From NCBI GenBank assembly GCA_026395035.1, contig JAPLZN010000135.1, positions 1 through 7,710 on the forward strand: a DNA stretch of 7,710 nucleotides. The letters are read 5' to 3'. The position numbers were made by a program, and so were the translations under genes. The stretch is from Candidatus Vogelbacteria bacterium. Lineage in GTDB: Bacteria; Patescibacteriota; Minisyncoccia; Phycocordibacterales; XYD1-FULL-46-19. Below, in pieces: positions 5,460 to 7,710 of this stretch (positions within the stretch are counted from its first letter, which is position 1; each line of letters opens with the position of its first letter). The notes under the pieces were generated by a model that had not been told where the DNA came from, searched no databases, and worked only from the letters and a program-made list of their open reading frames with translations.

Positions 5460-5804
5460 CCCTCTGTCGATAAGCCGAATTCTGTATCCGCCTCATCGGC
5501 GGACGGCAGTTATTTATCTAGGCCGATCGTTACCGATCGGCTCGAGCGGCACTCCGGCTTACGCCGGCACGGCCTTGCACTCGGGTAAGGATTTAGCCGT
5601 TTCACCCCGAATGTTACCATTCGGATTCGCCCCGCCCCGTTTGCACGGATTGGGGCGGTTTTGTCTTTTCAGACAAAACCGTCTCTGCTCGCACCTCGCG
5701 GCTTGCGCCGGACGGGTATTACCCGCTACCTTGCTCCAGCTTGCGCTGGGAGTGTTCGGACTTTCCTCCCCGACTTGCGTCGGAGCAGCTGCCTGACAGG
5801 AGGT
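5460..5804 (-). ncRNA. rnpB: RNase P RNA, type A, reduced
   Basis: The catalytic RNA of ribonuclease P, which cuts 5' leaders from pre-tRNAs. The minus strand carries the universal core: GGAGGAAAGTCCGAACACTCC-like sequence after the P3 hairpin, GAGCAGAGACGG near P4, GGTGAAACGG, GAGTGCAAGGCC, GGCCTAGATAAATAACTGCC and, at the 3' end, ACAGAATTCGGCTTATCGACAG. P1 forms between CCTCCTGTC (5' end) and GACAGAGGG (3' end). A perfect 11-bp hairpin (5656-5681), probably P12, and a perfect 8-bp P18 (5522-5541) are visible. Compared with E. coli M1 RNA, the segment between AAGGCC and GCTCGAGCC is only 23 bases and lacks P16/P17 and the GGU loop. The 5' end at 5804 is set by the promoter; ends are accurate to a few bases. 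Confidence 0.95.
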
Positions 5805-5810
5805 ACTTCA

Positions 5811-5839
5811 ATAATAACACGAATTCATTGGAAAGACAA
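5811..5839 (-). promoter_or_regulatory. rnpB promoter
   Basis: On the minus strand TTGTCT (5839-5834), a 17-base spacer and TATTAT (5816-5811) preceded by TGT, an extended -10. Transcription would start at about 5804, which matches the start of the P1 helix. Confidence 0.7.
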
Positions 5840-5900
5840 TTATTTTGCCACGGAAATGCGGGGGATTCCTGATCGGTTAAGAACTTAATTTTAAAACATT

Positions 5901-5911
5901 CCGTGGATAAC
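5901..5911 (-). promoter_or_regulatory. DnaA-box-like motif upstream of the O-antigen-ligase-like gene
   Basis: CCGTGGATAAC, read on the minus strand as GTTATCCACGG, differs from the copy at 3725-3735 at one base. It ends seven bases before the -35 at 5919. It also lies about 60 bases upstream of the rnpB -35, so it could serve the divergent promoter too. Confidence 0.45.
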
Positions 5912-5918
5912 TTTTGCA

Positions 5919-5947
5919 TTGCTCCGATTGAGACCTTTTAGTATAAT
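5919..5947 (+). promoter_or_regulatory. Promoter of the O-antigen-ligase-like gene
   Basis: TTGCTC (5919-5924), a 17-base spacer and a perfect TATAAT (5942-5947). The leader would be about 76 bases. Confidence 0.65.
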
Positions 5948-5964
5948 TAGAATCGAAATCTTGC

Positions 5965-5980
5965 CTCCGGCAGGCCGGAG
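5965..5980 (+). promoter_or_regulatory. Leader hairpin of the O-antigen-ligase-like gene
   Basis: CTCCGG-CAGG-CCGGAG is a perfect 6-bp stem shortly after the transcription start, followed by A+T-rich sequence up to the start codon. There is no T run, so it more likely protects the 5' end or binds a regulator than terminates. Confidence 0.4.
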
Positions 5981-6029
5981 CTATTACTAGCCAATTTAAT
6001 TTGTATTAATTTTTAGTAATTAAAAAAAT

Positions 6030-7710
6030 ATGGATAGCGAAACAAAAAAAAGTACCTTATCGGGTTTTGACAAGTGGTCGCAAATTTTTATGTTGATCGG
6101 CCTCTTGGCTACGCCGCTTTTGTTTTGGCCGGCGTTCGGGATGTCGCTTGAGGCGATAAAGAAGCTGTTTTTGGCCGGTACGGTCGTTGTGGCTCTAATC
6201 TTGTGGTTCGTTGCCCGCTTAAAAACAAAAAACCTGACGATTCCGCGAACGGCTCTGTGGGCGATTGCTGCTGTTCTTCTTGTTGTCATGGCTGTTTCCG
6301 GTCTTGTTTCGGGTGCCGCCTGGAGCTCTTTCCTGGGCCTGGGCGCGGAAACCGGCACCGTTTATTCAATGTTGGTCTTTTTCGGACTAGCTTTTCTGGC
6401 GACGGAATATTCCTTGTCCAAACAGAAATTCGCCAAACTGTATGTCGGACTTTTTAGTGTCTTTGCCGTTGCTTTTTTGTTCCAGCTCTCGCGCTATCTT
6501 TTTGGCAATTATCTTCCCTGGTCAATTTTTGATCAGGGCGCCACGAACTTAATCGGCAAATGGAATGATCTGGGAATCTTCGCTGGCCTGGTCGCGCTCT
6601 CGACGACGGTAATGCTCGAATTTTTCCCGCTCAAACAGGCTAAGGGTTTGAAGATTTTTCTCTGGTCTTCTTTGGTGGCCGGTCTGCTTACTTTGGCCCT
6701 CGTCAATTTCTTTCAGCTCTGGGGCGTGCTGGCGGTCTTTTCGCTGGTGATCTTCATCCTAGGACTGACCGTATTGTCCCACGGCAAAAAGAAATATCTG
6801 CGAATTTCCTCGGTCCTGTTTGTCGTCTCGGTCTTATTCCTGCTTTTTGGCGCTCCACTCAATTATGATGCGCAAGGCAAGGCCCATGAAGGTTATCTGG
6901 CCAAACAGTCGCGGGTTATTTCCGAAAAACTGAAGATCGCCTCGTTGGAAGTTCGTCCGTCTTGGCGGGGAACAGTCATGGTAGTCAGCTCGACCTGGAA
7001 GAAAGATGTTTTCTTCGGTGTTGGTCCGAATCACTTCTCGAACGCTTGGTTGGCATACAAGCCGTCAGGTGTTAACGATAGCCAGTTCTGGAATATCGAG
7101 CCGGAATTTGGTGTGGGATTACTCCCGACCTTCTTTGTGACGACCGGTCTCTTGGGTGGTTTGGCAATTCTGGCTTTCGTTCTCTATTTATTGTATGTCG
7201 GTTTCAAGGCGCTGCTAAATCCGAAGATTGATCCGCTGGATAAATCATTCCTTCTGCTCTCGTTCGTCGGCGCCGCTTATGGTTGGACGCTCCTCTCGAT
7301 GTATGTTCCGCAGAGTCCGATGCTGGCCATTATCTTCGCCTTGACCGGTCTATTTATTGCCCGGCTGGTGGATGCTGGACAGGTGCGGCTCGCGGTTCAA
7401 CCGTTGGCGGTTAATCCTCGAACAAAATTCATCTCGACTATTTCCTCGATCGTGGTCGGCGTGATTTTCCTGCTGGTTGCTTACGGCTGGGTGGCTTCCG
7501 TTGGCGCCGTGACCTTGATCCAAAGAGCGGGCGCGGCGATGGCGAAAAACGATCCGGACAAAGCTCTGACAAGCATTAAAAAGGCGATTGTGCTTAATCC
7601 GGAAGATATCTACTACCGGACCGCGGCGCAGGTCAACCTAAATCAAATGGCCGCCCTGTCGGCGAAGAAGCTGACTCAAGAACAGGCGATGGCGGAATAT
7701 TCCAAGTATT
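6030..7710 (+). CDS. O-antigen ligase/polymerase-like membrane protein with TPR tail (partial)
   Basis: The frame is open from ATG at 6030 to the window edge (560 full codons), so the C-terminus is missing. About 12 hydrophobic spans are visible between residues 19 and 490, with a large loop at about 277-362. That loop carries EVRPSWRGTVMVVS (307-320) and FFGVGPNHF (328-336), the R-x(n)-W and GxGPxxF signature typical of WaaL/Wzy_C-type proteins. These proteins ligate or polymerise lipid-linked sugars at the outer face of the membrane. Residues 497-530 (AAMAKNDPDKALTSIKKAIVLNPED) form a tetratricopeptide repeat, the start of a C-terminal TPR region seen in many such proteins. There is no Shine-Dalgarno sequence; ATG follows TAATTAAAAAAAT. 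The role in cell-surface glycan or glycoprotein assembly is inferred from the family; the substrate is unknown. Confidence 0.88.
   Translation, partial: MDSETKKSTLSGFDKWSQIFMLIGLLATPLLFWPAFGMSLEAIKKLFLAGTVVVALILWFVARLKTKNLTIPRTALWAIAAVLLVVMAVSGLVSGAAWSSFLGLGAETGTVYSMLVFFGLAFLATEYSLSKQKFAKLYVGLFSVFAVAFLFQLSRYLFGNYLPWSIFDQGATNLIGKWNDLGIFAGLVALSTTVMLEFFPLKQAKGLKIFLWSSLVAGLLTLALVNFFQLWGVLAVFSLVIFILGLTVLSHGKKKYLRISSVLFVVSVLFLLFGAPLNYDAQGKAHEGYLAKQSRVISEKLKIASLEVRPSWRGTVMVVSSTWKKDVFFGVGPNHFSNAWLAYKPSGVNDSQFWNIEPEFGVGLLPTFFVTTGLLGGLAILAFVLYLLYVGFKALLNPKIDPLDKSFLLLSFVGAAYGWTLLSMYVPQSPMLAIIFALTGLFIARLVDAGQVRLAVQPLAVNPRTKFISTISSIVVGVIFLLVAYGWVASVGAVTLIQRAGAAMAKNDPDKALTSIKKAIVLNPEDIYYRTAAQVNLNQMAALSAKKLTQEQAMAEYSKY

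Noticed and set aside
5376..5919. Short open frames over the rnpB region on both strands
   Set aside because: The region is clearly RNase P RNA by its conserved core sequences; the frames are chance.
1..7710. Alternative genetic code (TGA as glycine or tryptophan)
   Set aside because: No coding frame contains internal TGA, tryptophan is always TGG, and all genes read through with the standard code; the absence of TGA stops among five genes is too small a sample.

Overview
The window looks like a chromosomal segment from an uncultivated bacterium of the Candidate Phyla Radiation (Patescibacteria, Parcubacteria/Microgenomates-like). This is inferred from content: a stand-alone bacterial SWIB/MDM2 domain protein, a reduced type A RNase P RNA on the minus strand, an O-antigen-ligase-like membrane protein with a TPR tail, and several proteins with no clear family. 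Six of the seven protein genes read on the plus strand. The five stop codons seen are TAA or TAG, never TGA, and no reading frame needs a recoded TGA.

Layout. 1-530 (minus): 5' part of a protein with an unknown N-terminal domain and the start of a receiver-like domain, cut by the window edge. 840-1088: SWIB protein, followed by a 120-base palindromic element and an intrinsic terminator. 1332-1511: a 59-residue single-span membrane protein. 1668-3530: a 620-residue protein with four membrane spans, a large probable extracytoplasmic region and an OB-like C-terminal domain. 3600-3730: a non-coding stretch with two strong hairpins. 3871-4758: PHP-family phosphoesterase. 4879-5409: 2H phosphoesterase (2'-5' RNA ligase-like). 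5460-5804 (minus): rnpB. 6030-7710: O-antigen ligase/polymerase-like protein, cut by the window edge.

Almost every gene appears to be its own transcription unit. Terminator hairpins follow most complete genes, and promoter-like sequences precede them, usually an extended -10 (TGnTATAAT type) with a 16-17 base spacer. I see no operon. The genes do not form one pathway, but two are RNA/nucleotide phosphoesterases close to an RNA-processing RNA, and two encode large envelope proteins.

The most interesting signals are regulatory or structural. A motif close to GTTATCCACAG (a DnaA-box-like sequence) lies upstream of four genes, and three of these lack a Shine-Dalgarno sequence and have A-rich leaders. 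Other signals are the palindromic element after the SWIB gene, the double hairpin at 3616-3724, and an RNase P RNA that seems to lack P16/P17 and the GGU loop that binds tRNA CCA ends. No mobile element gene, CRISPR array or tRNA was recognised.
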